Source: Dyadobacter sediminis
GTDB taxonomy: Bacteria; Bacteroidota; Bacteroidia; Cytophagales; Spirosomataceae
NCBI RefSeq assembly: GCF_005860765.1
Contig: NZ_VCEI01000021.1
Coordinates: 1,177,394-1,241,393, forward strand
Length of the DNA stretch: 64,000 nucleotides
Reading direction: 5' to 3'
In this document: positions 28,021 through 36,548 of the stretch, piece by piece
Numbering within the stretch: the stretch's first letter is position 1
Layout of the letters: the number at the start of each line of letters is the position of its first letter
Program-made: the position numbers and the translations under genes
Notes under the pieces: model-generated
Seen by the model: the letters and a program-made list of their open reading frames with translations, nothing else
Told to the model about the DNA's origin: nothing
Databases searched by the model: none

Positions 28021-31000
28021 CTAGTTTGGTGAAACCAGGTTCAGCAGATCTTTTTTGGATAACGTCTTAAGTACGGCCGAATCTGTTTTGACCAGATCTT
28101 CCGCAAGGTCTTTTTTGGATTGCTGCAGTTCCAGGATTTTTTCTTCAATCGTGCCCGGACAAATCAGTCTTACCGCAATCACGTTTTTCCGTTGGCCAAT
28201 GCGGTAGCTCCGGTCAATCGCCTGGTTTTCAACAGAAGGGTTCCACCACGGATCAATGATGTAAACGTAGTCCGCTTCGGTCAGGTTAAGGCCGGTTCCG
28301 CCTGCTTTAAGGCTGATCAGAAAAACGCGGACATTTTCATTATTCTGGAAATTGTCAACACGCGCCGCACGGTCTTTGGTTTTGCCGGTCAGATATTCAT
28401 AGCCGATATTCCTGTTTCCGAGCTCTTTTTTGATCAGGTCGAGCATGGAGACAAACTGCGAAAAAACCAGGATTTTATGCCCTGAGGATTTTGTTTCGAT
28501 CTGTTCCATGAGTACGGCGATTTTTGAGGATTCGTTGCCGTAATACAAATCATCGTTCAACAATGCAGGTGAATTGCAGATTTGCCTCAGCTTCGTAAGT
28601 CCCTGCAGAATGTGCAGACTGATGCGCGGAATATCGACTTCACTTTTGGTATTAAGATACGTATGGAATTCCAGTTCGTAGGCATTGTAAACCTTGCGTT
28701 GTTCTTCTCCCATTTCGCAATATAGCACCATTTCCGTTTTATCGGGCAGTTCGGTTGCTACCTGTTTTTTGGTCCTGCGCAGAATAAATGGATTGATCCT
28801 CTTCTGAAGTTCACGGGCTCTTTCGTTATCCTTGAACCGGTCGATAGGCGTGGAATAGTAATCTTTAAACTGCGTTTTGTTCCCCAACAGTCCCGGGCAA
28901 GCGAAGGAAAGCTGGCCATAAAGGTCAAATGTATTGTTTTCAACCGGCGTACCCGTCAGCACCAGCTTGTTTTTCGACTGCAGTAAGCGCGCCGCCTTGT
29001 ACCGCTGCGATTCCGGATTTTTGATATTCTGCGATTCATCCAGAATGATGTAATTGAAACAGAATTTTTTCAGAAAAGAAACGTCCGCAAGCAATGTTCC
29101 GTAAGACGTCAGTAGCACTTCATACTTGTCAAAATCCTTTATTTCCCTGATTCTGGATGCGCCGTAGATGGTGCGTACTTTCAAGCTTGGGGCAAATTTC
29201 TCCATTTCGGCCTGCCAGTTGAAAATCAGTGACGTTGGGACAACGATGAGATTGGTATTTTGCGCCTTCTTTTTTCTTTGAAGCAGTAGAAATGCAAGGA
29301 TCTGGATCGTTTTACCAAGGCCCATATCATCGGCCAGACAGCCGCCAAAGCCAAAATCATCCAGAAAATTCAGCCAGTTCAGCCCTTGTTTCTGGTATTC
29401 GCGCAAAGATGTTTTCAGGCCGTTCGGGACTTTTACCGGAATGATGGAATGGAAATCGTTGAACGCAGCCTGGTAAAATGCAATCTGGTCTTTTGTTTCC
29501 TGCGACAGCAATGCTTCTTCATACAGGGCCGACACGGAAGCAAAGTTGATTTTTGGCGTACGGATTATTTCTTCTGAAATTTCTCCTTCTGCGAAGAATT
29601 TTGAGAATTTTTCCATCCATTCCTGCGGAAGAATGCCTTGTGTGCCGTCACCGAGCTGCACGTATTTGCTTCTGTTCTTAACCGCTTTATGCAGATTTTT
29701 AAGGGTAACCTTCTGCTTTCCGAACAGTACGCTTATCGTCGTGTCAAACCAGTTGATGCCGCTGCTCACATGCACCGATACTTTCGCTCGGTTCGGGTTC
29801 AGCCGGTTTTTTGCCAGTTTGTCAAACCCGAGTACGGTAACATGCAAATCCTGCCATTCCTGAAAAGCGGAAAGAAGCCAGTCTTCATCCTGGAATTTTG
29901 ACTTATGCAGATAAAAAAATTCTCTTTCCGGCTGATCCGTAAAATCGCGATGCTGCCTGAGCAAAGCATTCCCGAAACGGATTTCTGCATCTTCATCGCG
30001 GCGTACGGTAAACGGATTTCCATGACTGTCAACGGAATAAATCTGTCTTTTGGAAAAAACCGGAACTTCCACGTTTCCATACTTGATGACAGGCGTGAAC
30101 AGAATGTAATCACCCAGATCTTCAAGGTAAATGATCTTTTCGGTTTCATGTTCAAAACCCTGTTCCTGCAATTGTCTGGGCGTTGCCGGTTTCAGGTAAG
30201 AATAAGTAATCCGGAAATTTGCCTCGATCCGGGAAAGGACATTTTGCCGGAATTCCTCAAACTTTGATTTGTGAATAACGATTTTCTGATTGTGACGGCT
30301 GAAAAATTCAACGGTCTTGAGAACCGCTTCACGGTCGATCAGATACAGCGTATTCAAATGCAGCACGAAGTAATCATACCGGATTTTCACATCATCAAGA
30401 TCAAGGTCCACGCCGTTGATCACGAGCTTTCCCGAGATATGGAAAAACGGATCTTTCCGGTGAATAAGCAGTTCCAGATCCACAGCCGTATGCCTGACCT
30501 GAACCGGAAGTATCGAACTTGCGCCGATATTTTCGGAAACGGCTGCATTGTGAAAATAGAAATCCAGCCGGGCCGGGTTTGCCGCAATGGATTTTAAGCC
30601 TTCTATGTCCGTTTCGGCATTTTTCTTGCGGAAATTATTCTGAAAAACAGAAACAGCCGTGTAAAATTTCACCGCTTCCGGATTGTTTGTTTTCCAGATC
30701 ACATCCAGCGGATTGACAGCAACGAGCGGGTTTTTCGGTTTGCCTTCCTTTGTAGTCTGGATTTCATGCAGTTCCAGGAAAAAATGATTGTAATAGCGGT
30801 TCTGGCCCAGTACGACGATTGTTTTCCTGTTTTCCGGGAAACCCTTGTTTGCCGGCCCGGATGGAATCCCTGAAACCAGCTCATTTTCTATAATGGCAAA
30901 CGCCGATTGCGTAGCCGGGATCAGTTCCTTTATTTTCGGCGTAATCTGGAGTGTTTTATTTACATATTCGAGCTGAAAAAATTCGTCCAGATCCGCTTCA

Positions 31001-31386
31001 TCCTGCATGCCGTAATCCGCCGCCACAAGCCGTATCTGCTCTTTTCGCAATTCGGGATCAAAGTACGCCCGGAGGTCTTTCCGGTTCATCATATTATACA
31101 GAACCTGAATCTGGTGCTCGCACAGTTTTTTCCCTTTCGTCAGGCACTCGCAGTAAAGCGCCAGCGAACCGGCATCCTGACGGATAATGACTTTGGCAAA
31201 GTCGGACAAAGAATGCTGGATTTTAAAACAGGCGTAATCAACGGCAATATCTTCCGGCTGAATATCAAAATAGCCCCTTTGATCCGTGGAAGGCAAAGCC
31301 GCGCTGTTTTTCAGGATATGCGCATGCGTAAGTGCCTGAATGCTTAAATTATCGAATACAAATTTATGTTGGTTGAAACCGGTCAT
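28021..31386 (-). CDS. SWIM-domain SNF2-family DEAD/DEAH ATPase
   Basis: 1121 residues. An N-terminal SWIM zinc finger is visible as C79-x-C81-x7-C89-x-H91, followed by a long SNF2-associated region (about 150-640). The helicase core starts near 655: Walker A DMGLGKT (Lys692), motif II DESQ at 783-786, LTGTPVENN, and the C-terminal lobe with GGTGLNLTEADYVY and DRSYRIGQ. Bacterial members of this Swi2/Snf2 family act on DNA or nucleoprotein, or recycle RNA polymerase (as RapA); the exact role is open. It is convergent with the GH18 gene. Confidence 0.92.
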   Translation of the reverse strand: MTGFNQHKFVFDNLSIQALTHAHILKNSAALPSTDQRGYFDIQPEDIAVDYACFKIQHSLSDFAKVIIRQDAGSLALYCECLTKGKKLCEHQIQVLYNMMNRKDLRAYFDPELRKEQIRLVAADYGMQDEADLDEFFQLEYVNKTLQITPKIKELIPATQSAFAIIENELVSGIPSGPANKGFPENRKTIVVLGQNRYYNHFFLELHEIQTTKEGKPKNPLVAVNPLDVIWKTNNPEAVKFYTAVSVFQNNFRKKNAETDIEGLKSIAANPARLDFYFHNAAVSENIGASSILPVQVRHTAVDLELLIHRKDPFFHISGKLVINGVDLDLDDVKIRYDYFVLHLNTLYLIDREAVLKTVEFFSRHNQKIVIHKSKFEEFRQNVLSRIEANFRITYSYLKPATPRQLQEQGFEHETEKIIYLEDLGDYILFTPVIKYGNVEVPVFSKRQIYSVDSHGNPFTVRRDEDAEIRFGNALLRQHRDFTDQPEREFFYLHKSKFQDEDWLLSAFQEWQDLHVTVLGFDKLAKNRLNPNRAKVSVHVSSGINWFDTTISVLFGKQKVTLKNLHKAVKNRSKYVQLGDGTQGILPQEWMEKFSKFFAEGEISEEIIRTPKINFASVSALYEEALLSQETKDQIAFYQAAFNDFHSIIPVKVPNGLKTSLREYQKQGLNWLNFLDDFGFGGCLADDMGLGKTIQILAFLLLQRKKKAQNTNLIVVPTSLIFNWQAEMEKFAPSLKVRTIYGASRIREIKDFDKYEVLLTSYGTLLADVSFLKKFCFNYIILDESQNIKNPESQRYKAARLLQSKNKLVLTGTPVENNTFDLYGQLSFACPGLLGNKTQFKDYYSTPIDRFKDNERARELQKRINPFILRRTKKQVATELPDKTEMVLYCEMGEEQRKVYNAYELEFHTYLNTKSEVDIPRISLHILQGLTKLRQICNSPALLNDDLYYGNESSKIAVLMEQIETKSSGHKILVFSQFVSMLDLIKKELGNRNIGYEYLTGKTKDRAARVDNFQNNENVRVFLISLKAGGTGLNLTEADYVYIIDPWWNPSVENQAIDRSYRIGQRKNVIAVRLICPGTIEEKILELQQSKKDLAEDLVKTDSAVLKTLSKKDLLNLVSPN

Positions 31387-31496
31387 ATCAATCGCTTTTC
31401 AGCGGCGCACAGATGCTTGTTTTCAGGGTTTTTATTCTTTAATTGCCGTTAAAGGCCAGAACAGGACAATTACAACGTTGAAAAATTCGGTTTTAG

Positions 31497-31558
31497 TAGC
31501 TTTTGGCAATCAGCTGTTAACTTTTAGCTGTGTGCTTTTGGCAATTGGCTTTTAGCTT
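31497..31558. repeat. AGCTAACAGC-family repeats, reverse orientation
   Basis: It reads TAGCTTTTGGCAATCAGCTGTTAACTTTTAGCTG in overlapping pieces, with four TTAGCT/CAGCTG-like units. An 18-base block matches the reverse complement of the cluster at 31693-31716 at 16 positions. Confidence 0.6.
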
Positions 31559-31692
31559 TCTGGTAAATAAGAGTTTAATATAGTGTAAATCAGTAATACC
31601 GATAACCTTGAAATAATTAGTTACAATCACTTCTTTAAATTGATTCAGATGAAAGTTTTTACTGGCTTCTCCTGGTCCAATATTAATCAATC

Positions 31693-31716
31693 CTAAAAGC
31701 TAAACGCTAACAGCTT
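31693..31716. repeat. AGCTAACAGC-family repeat, forward orientation
   Basis: It contains AAAGCTAAACGCTAACAGCT, the mirrored partner of 31497-31558, about 65 bases upstream of rpiB. Confidence 0.6.
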
Positions 31717-31781
31717 TCAAAAATATAGTTATACAATTAATCCGGACCGGTTTTGGTTCTGGAAACATCATTAAATTAAAC

Positions 31782-32234
31782 ATGAAAAGTATGAAAATCG
31801 GAATAGCAGCAGACCACGGAGGTTATGAATTAAAGGAAAGTCTCAGCGAATTCCTTACTTCCAAAGGCTATGAAATAAAGGATTTTGGCGCTTTCGGGCT
31901 TGATAATCAGGATGATTATCCGGATTTCGTCATTCCGCTGGCCAATGCAATCGTCAATCAGGAAGTGGAGCGCGGAATTGCCGTTTGCGGAAGCGGGGTA
32001 GGAGCCTCGGTTGTCGCGAACAAAGTAGCGGGCGTGCGCGCGGCACTCATTAACGATCATTTTTCGGCACATCAGGGCGTGGAGGATGATGATCTGAACT
32101 TACTGTGTCTGGGCGGACGCGTTACCGGTAAAATGGTCGCGCAGGAATTGATAGAAGCCTTTCTGAAGGCCGAATTCACAGGTGCCGAAAGACACATGCG
32201 CCGGCTCGAAAAGGTCAAAGCGCTGGAAAAATAG
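31782..32234 (+). CDS. rpiB: Ribose-5-phosphate isomerase B (RpiB/LacAB family)
   Basis: 150 residues from the first ATG; an ATG three codons later (31791) gives the family's usual N-terminus MKIGIAADHGGYELK and places the catalytic Cys at position 66, as in E. coli RpiB. CGSGVGASVVANKVAGVRAAL forms the phosphate and ring-opening region, and DDDLNLLCLGGRVTG follows. It interconverts ribose 5-phosphate and ribulose 5-phosphate in the pentose phosphate pathway; some relatives accept other sugar phosphates. It stands alone, bracketed by repeats of one family. Confidence 0.93.
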   Translation: MKSMKIGIAADHGGYELKESLSEFLTSKGYEIKDFGAFGLDNQDDYPDFVIPLANAIVNQEVERGIAVCGSGVGASVVANKVAGVRAALINDHFSAHQGVEDDDLNLLCLGGRVTGKMVAQELIEAFLKAEFTGAERHMRRLEKVKALEK

Positions 32235-32237
32235 ATG

Positions 32238-32309
32238 GCTGTTAGCTGTTGGCTACCGGTTGTGGCTTTTTAGCTAATGACTTACAGCTAACAGCCAGTA
32301 GCTAACAGC
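32238..32309. repeat. AGCTAACAGC-family inverted repeat after rpiB (possible terminator)
   Basis: Arms 32238-32254 and 32293-32309 pair over 17 positions (15 Watson-Crick, two G-T) around a 38-base loop that has further TAGCTAA copies. A T-rich run (CCCCTTTTT) begins 13 bases past the right arm. It may end rpiB transcription, although the distance to the T run is long for a classical terminator. Confidence 0.6.
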
Positions 32310-32356
32310 TAACGACTATTCCCCTTTTTGGCATTATTATTTTGCAAAAGTGATTA

Positions 32357-33178
32357 ATGAAAAACTCGACGTTCCACCGCTTTACAAAGCTTGCTGCTTT
32401 CAGCCTGTTTCTTTTTTCCTATCCGGTATTTGCCCAGCAGCCGTCCGGCACTGTGGTGTCGCCTGGCGATTCAACGGCCGTTCCCCGAAAGGATAGTGTG
32501 CTCATTATACCGAATGTACTGATCGATACGGTTCGTTACCGTTTTATCGGCGACGGCAACTTTGCCAAAGGTAATGTAAACCGCAGCCTCATGGTGTTGC
32601 GTGCCGAAGTGACTTTCAGCGGGCCGGTCATTAATATTGCGACCAATCCAAGGTTTACTTATGGAAAGCAGAACGGTATTCTGGCGGAAAGAGACAGTTA
32701 TGTGGATGTATTTGTAGATGTTTTCAAAAAGAGAAAGACCTATTTGTTCGGGCTCGGCGCACTGGAAACGAGTAATTTGCGAAAAATTGATCTGCGTCAA
32801 ATGATCGGCGCCGGCGTCGGTTACAGACTGGTGCAGAACATCAACAACAATCTGAGCCTTACGAATGCGATTCTGTATGAATCCACCGATTTTCAGGAAA
32901 AAGCATTGGTAAAAACCATTCGTAACTCTTTCCGCGTGAAAGGCAAGCATTCCTTGCTGCAGGACAAGATCCGTTTCAACCATATTACCTTTCTGCAGCC
33001 GGCATTGAACGACTTTTCCAATTTGCGCTGGAATACAATTATGTCCATTGAACTTCCTATCAATAAATGGGTTACGCTGCGGACAAGTTTCGAGAATTCG
33101 TATGAAAGCGTGGTGGAAGCCACCAGAAGGCGCAATGATTCCCGCATTACGTTCGGTATTTCGGTCGGGAATAAATAG
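32357..33178 (+). CDS. DUF481-type outer membrane beta-barrel protein
   Basis: 273 residues with a signal peptide (about 1-27, ending VFAQQP). After a Pro/Ser/Thr linker the protein is an alternation of aromatic and polar residues in short strands: RYRFIGDGNFAKGNVNRSL, ISLEATNP-type turns, LFGLGALETSNLRKIDLRQ and GAGVGYRLVQ. That matches the DUF481/YdiY barrel family (salt-inducible or unknown function). The C-terminus RITFGISVGN is a closing strand. It probably sits in the outer membrane. No partner gene is evident. Confidence 0.8.
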   Translation: MKNSTFHRFTKLAAFSLFLFSYPVFAQQPSGTVVSPGDSTAVPRKDSVLIIPNVLIDTVRYRFIGDGNFAKGNVNRSLMVLRAEVTFSGPVINIATNPRFTYGKQNGILAERDSYVDVFVDVFKKRKTYLFGLGALETSNLRKIDLRQMIGAGVGYRLVQNINNNLSLTNAILYESTDFQEKALVKTIRNSFRVKGKHSLLQDKIRFNHITFLQPALNDFSNLRWNTIMSIELPINKWVTLRTSFENSYESVVEATRRRNDSRITFGISVGNK

Positions 33179-33297
33179 GAATTGACCGGCAGTTTCAGGG
33201 AAAATAAAGTTTTATAAAACCGCAATGAATTTCCGGGTTTACATTATATCCGGCCGAATGTTGCTTTTATACATATTTATAACTTTCTGATACAGCA

Positions 33298-34458
33298 ATG
33301 AAAGACTTACAGGATAACCGACGCCGTTTTATCAAAAATTCGGTAAATACCGCTGCCGGTCTCATGATGATGCCGGCCTTGTCAAAAGAAGTACTTGCTT
33401 CCGTAAAATCGCAGCCGGCGCAGGAAACCCCAGCACAGTACCCGGCGCCCCGAATCAGGTTTTCGGTAATCGGTATCAATCACGGCCATATTTACGGACA
33501 GGTTGAAGCGGTAACCAGAGGCGGCGGCGAACTGGTATCCTTTTATGCCAAAGAAGCGGATCTGGCGGCTGCGTTTGTAAAGCGTTACCCAAATGTAAAA
33601 CAGGCTGCCAGCGAGGCCGAAGTTCTCAATGACAAATCCGTCCAGCTTATTTTAAGTTCAGGAATTCCGGATGAGCGCGCACCATTGGGTGTTCGCGTCA
33701 TGAAAAGCGGAAAAGATTATATGGTGGATAAACCCGGCGTTACGTCGCTTGAACAGCTTGCGCAAGTCCGCAAAGTGCAGAAGGAAACCAAGCGCATTTA
33801 CTCGATCATGTACAGCGAAAGACTGGAAAACCGTGCAACCGTCCGTGCAGCGGAATTGATAAAAGAAGGCGCTATCGGCAAGGTGGTGCAAACAATCGGA
33901 TTGGGGCCGCACCGCATGAACGGAAACACAAGACCCGAATGGTTTTTTGATAAAAAAAGGTTTGGCGGGATCATTTGTGACATTGCCTCGCATCAGTTTG
34001 ACCAGTTTCTGTTTTTTACCGGATCAACAAAAGCGGAAATCGTAGCTTCACAGGTGGGCAATGTAAATCATCCGCAATATCCGGGTTTTGAAGATTTCGG
34101 CGATACGGTTCTGAAAGGCAACGGCGGTGCAGGTTACATCCGTGTAGACTGGTTTACGCCGGACGGACTGAAATCCTGGGGCGACGGACGACTGACCGTT
34201 CTGGGAACGGAGGGTTATATTGAAATCCGTAAAAATATTGACATTGCCGGAAGAGAAGGCGGAAACCATCTTTTTCTGGTCAACAAGGAAACGCAGTACA
34301 TTGATTGCAGCAACGTCGAACTACCCTACGGCCGCCAGCTTGTGGACGATGTCCTGAACAGAACCGAAACAGCCATGTCACAAGAACATTGTTTTCTGGC
34401 GACCGAACTGGCACTCAAAGCACAGAAAAAAGCCACCGACGTCACTGTTCTGAGCTGA
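33298..34458 (+). CDS. Gfo/Idh/MocA-family oxidoreductase, exported
   Basis: 386 residues. The N-terminus NRRRFIKNSVNTAAGLMM is a Tat-like signal (RRRFIK). The Rossmann domain opens FSVIGINHGHIYGQV, with the substrate-side motif reading DKPGVTS where EKP is usual. The C-terminal alpha/beta domain includes GPHRMNGNTRPEWF and CDIASHQFDQFLFF. The family oxidises or reduces sugars and inositols with NAD(P). Tat export implies the cofactor is bound before export. Substrate unknown. Confidence 0.9.
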   Translation: MKDLQDNRRRFIKNSVNTAAGLMMMPALSKEVLASVKSQPAQETPAQYPAPRIRFSVIGINHGHIYGQVEAVTRGGGELVSFYAKEADLAAAFVKRYPNVKQAASEAEVLNDKSVQLILSSGIPDERAPLGVRVMKSGKDYMVDKPGVTSLEQLAQVRKVQKETKRIYSIMYSERLENRATVRAAELIKEGAIGKVVQTIGLGPHRMNGNTRPEWFFDKKRFGGIICDIASHQFDQFLFFTGSTKAEIVASQVGNVNHPQYPGFEDFGDTVLKGNGGAGYIRVDWFTPDGLKSWGDGRLTVLGTEGYIEIRKNIDIAGREGGNHLFLVNKETQYIDCSNVELPYGRQLVDDVLNRTETAMSQEHCFLATELALKAQKKATDVTVLS

Positions 34459-34482
34459 AATTTTATTCTTGATTATTTTCGG

Positions 34483-35232
34483 TCACTCTTCATAAATCAT
34501 TTTACGGGTCATTCCGCCATCAATTACAAGATTAATGCCCGTAATGAAATCGTTCGCAGGATCGGTCAGATACAGGCATGCTCTTGCAATATCGTCCGGC
34601 TTGCCGACTCGTCCGGAAGGATGTTGCTTGTGATCGGATTCTTTGAGCTTTTCATAATCGCCCGTTTCTATCCAGCCCGGACTTATTGCATTTACCGTAA
34701 TATGATCCGGGCCAAGTGACACCGCAAGTGCATGCGTAAGCGCCAGAATGCCGCCTTTCGAAGCAGCATAAGCCTCCGTATCGGGTTCCGACATGAGTGC
34801 ACGCGTGGAGGCAATGTTTACGATTGCTCCTTTATGATTGATCCGCATGACTTTGGCCGCTTCCCGCGCACAGAGAAAAGTGCCGCGCAAATTGGTATTG
34901 ATCACGTAATCCCAGTCCGCAACCGACAAATCGTAAGGCGAGCTGCTTCTGCCCAGGCCCGCGTTATTGATCAGTATATCGATTCGTCCGCAAGACTGAT
35001 GAACTTCGTTTATAGCATCTGCAATGTTTTCCGGAGAAGTAATATCAATAACCTTTATGAAAACATTGCCGCCGTCCTTTTCCAGCAATTCCTGCATTTT
35101 CCGCAAAGCATGCTCGTCGCGGTCCCACAAGCTTACTGTTGCGCCCAGCTTAGCGTAATGAGCTGCAATGACGCTTCCGATGCCGTTGCCGGCACCGGTT
35201 ACAATCACTGTTTTGTTCTGATATATCAGCAT
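34483..35232 (-). CDS. SDR oxidoreductase
   Basis: 249 residues. Classical SDR features: VIVTGAGNGIGSVIAAHY cofactor loop, NNAGLGR, catalytic Ser in VNIASTRALMSEP, Y-A-A-S-K active site and ISPGWIETGDYE. The C-terminus ITGINLVIDGGMTRKMI is normal. It resembles glucose 1-dehydrogenase/3-ketoacyl reductase-type SDRs, without clear specificity. It is 20 bases downstream of the aldo/keto reductase gene on the same strand, suggesting a two-gene operon of reductases. Confidence 0.9.
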   Translation of the reverse strand: MLIYQNKTVIVTGAGNGIGSVIAAHYAKLGATVSLWDRDEHALRKMQELLEKDGGNVFIKVIDITSPENIADAINEVHQSCGRIDILINNAGLGRSSSPYDLSVADWDYVINTNLRGTFLCAREAAKVMRINHKGAIVNIASTRALMSEPDTEAYAASKGGILALTHALAVSLGPDHITVNAISPGWIETGDYEKLKESDHKQHPSGRVGKPDDIARACLYLTDPANDFITGINLVIDGGMTRKMIYEE

Positions 35233-35252
35233 GAAAATTTACCCGATAAGAT

Positions 35253-36104
35253 TTATAACTGGGAAAGCGCCGTAAAGTCTTCATCCGACAATTCAATGCT
35301 TGCTGCTTTCATATTTTCCTGCAAATGCTCCACCGAACTTGTTCCGGGAATCAGAAGGATATTGGGTGACCGTTTCAGAAGCCATGCCAATGCAATCTGC
35401 GCCGTCGTTGCCTGATGCTTTTCTGCAATGCTTTCGATTTTGCTTTTAAGCTTGTCCGGCCCGGACGCAAGCGGAAACCAGGGAATAAACGCCATGCCGC
35501 GCTGCGCGGTATAATCCAGCACATTTTCCCATTGTCTGTTGCCCAGATTGTACAGGTTCTGCACCGAAACGATTTCTATCACTTTTTCAGCTCTTTCAAT
35601 TTGTTCCACATCTACTTCCGAAAGTCCTACAAACCGTATTTTTCCGGCTTTTACAGCATCCACAACAGGCGCAAGTGTTTCTTCAACCGGAAATTTCGGA
35701 TCAAAGCGGTGCAGCTGCCACAGATCGATGCAATCCAGTTTCAGGCGTTTCAGGCTGCCGTCGATTGTTTCACGAATGTGCTGCGGATTGCCGTTTACCG
35801 GCCATTGATTCGGACCGGTTCTGTCCAGTCCGCCTTTTGTAGCAATCAGGAGATTGGAAGGATACGGATGCAGTGCTTCGGAAATCAGGACTTCGTTCGT
35901 ATGCGGTCCGTAGGAATCGGCGGTATCAATGAAATTCACACCGGCTTCTACCGCTGCTTTCAATACTTGCTTTGCTTTTTCACGGTCCGGCGCATCGCCC
36001 CACACGCCGTGGCCTGTCAGCTGCATGCCTCCGTAACCCAGTCTGTTGATTTCAATTTCTCCGCCAATCCGGAATGTTGCAGGATTTTGTGTTGTCGTAC
36101 TCAT
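35253..36104 (-). CDS. Aldo/keto reductase
   Basis: 283 residues, a TIM barrel with the AKR tetrad: Asp and Tyr in FIDTADSYGP, Lys in LIATKGG and His in LWQLHRFDP. NADPH-binding IPGTSSVEHLQENM lies near the C-terminus. The opening GEIEINRLGYGGMQLTG matches the AKR11-13-type bacterial group. It reduces aldehydes or ketones in the cytosol. A TACATTTTG element at 36189-36197 (one base longer than the -7 consensus) is a weak promoter candidate. Confidence 0.9.
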   Translation of the reverse strand: MSTTTQNPATFRIGGEIEINRLGYGGMQLTGHGVWGDAPDREKAKQVLKAAVEAGVNFIDTADSYGPHTNEVLISEALHPYPSNLLIATKGGLDRTGPNQWPVNGNPQHIRETIDGSLKRLKLDCIDLWQLHRFDPKFPVEETLAPVVDAVKAGKIRFVGLSEVDVEQIERAEKVIEIVSVQNLYNLGNRQWENVLDYTAQRGMAFIPWFPLASGPDKLKSKIESIAEKHQATTAQIALAWLLKRSPNILLIPGTSSVEHLQENMKAASIELSDEDFTALSQL

Positions 36105-36296
36105 TATGCGATTTTTAGAAAATTAATACGTTTTCTAGCCGGTTATTTGTAAGTGACAAGCTGAAAAAAGCATTGTCCGGCCAGAAAACAAAATGTACAA
36201 ATCTCAGGCCAAAAGCCTGTAAAACCAGCGAGATAGTATGGACAAATTAACTGGCACAATTTTGTACGGGCATGGTTGAACCAAAATCAGATTACG

Positions 36297-36539
36297 ATGG
36301 AGACCACAGTATATGAAGACCGCGCAAGGGAAATTCTAGGTGAAATCAAACAATTGATCGACGTGAAAGGTCTCGATTTATCAATCGCGCTGGAAGAAAC
36401 CGGTTTTCGCAAAGAGCTGGCTGCGGAAGTCTTTGAGCAGGGACAACTTCCGAGCCTTACCGAATTCCTTGGATTGTGCCAGATTGCCGGCATTCCGTTC
36501 CAGATGCCAGCGGTTGAAACACCGAATACGCCGATGTAA
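36297..36539 (+). CDS. Small protein with a degenerate XRE-like helix-turn-helix
   Basis: 80 residues from the ATG at 36297 (a TTG at 36276 would add seven). Helical pattern ILGEIKQLIDVKGLDLSIAL, ETGFRKELAAEVFEQGQ, then LPSLTEFLGLCQIAGIPFQM follows the layout of Cro/CI-type domains, where a recognition helix is followed by a PSL-x-x-LLxxAxALG segment. The usual turn residues are not conserved, so DNA binding is a guess. It is expressed toward the convergent topB gene, whose stop is only 9 bases away. Confidence 0.6.
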   Translation: METTVYEDRAREILGEIKQLIDVKGLDLSIALEETGFRKELAAEVFEQGQLPSLTEFLGLCQIAGIPFQMPAVETPNTPM

Positions 36540-36548
36540 AGGCCGGTT

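Larger units (their letters stand above)
31387..31781. other. Intergenic region (395 bases) between divergent SNF2 and rpiB genes
   Basis: No gene is seen. It holds two clusters of the AGCTAACAGC repeat family in opposite orientation (31497-31558 and 31693-31716) flanking an AT-rich stretch, and must hold the promoters of both genes. Confidence 0.7.

Noticed and set aside
31360..31367. TAAATTTG on the minus strand as a promoter
   Set aside because: It lies inside the start of the SNF2 coding region and would transcribe a truncated gene; a chance match in AT-rich sequence is likely.
36189..36208. Similarity between the regions upstream of 2112 and 36104 (atgtacaaatc...gcc)
   Set aside because: About 18 of 21 bases agree, but much of it is the shared -7 promoter element; the remaining match is too short to claim a shared operator.
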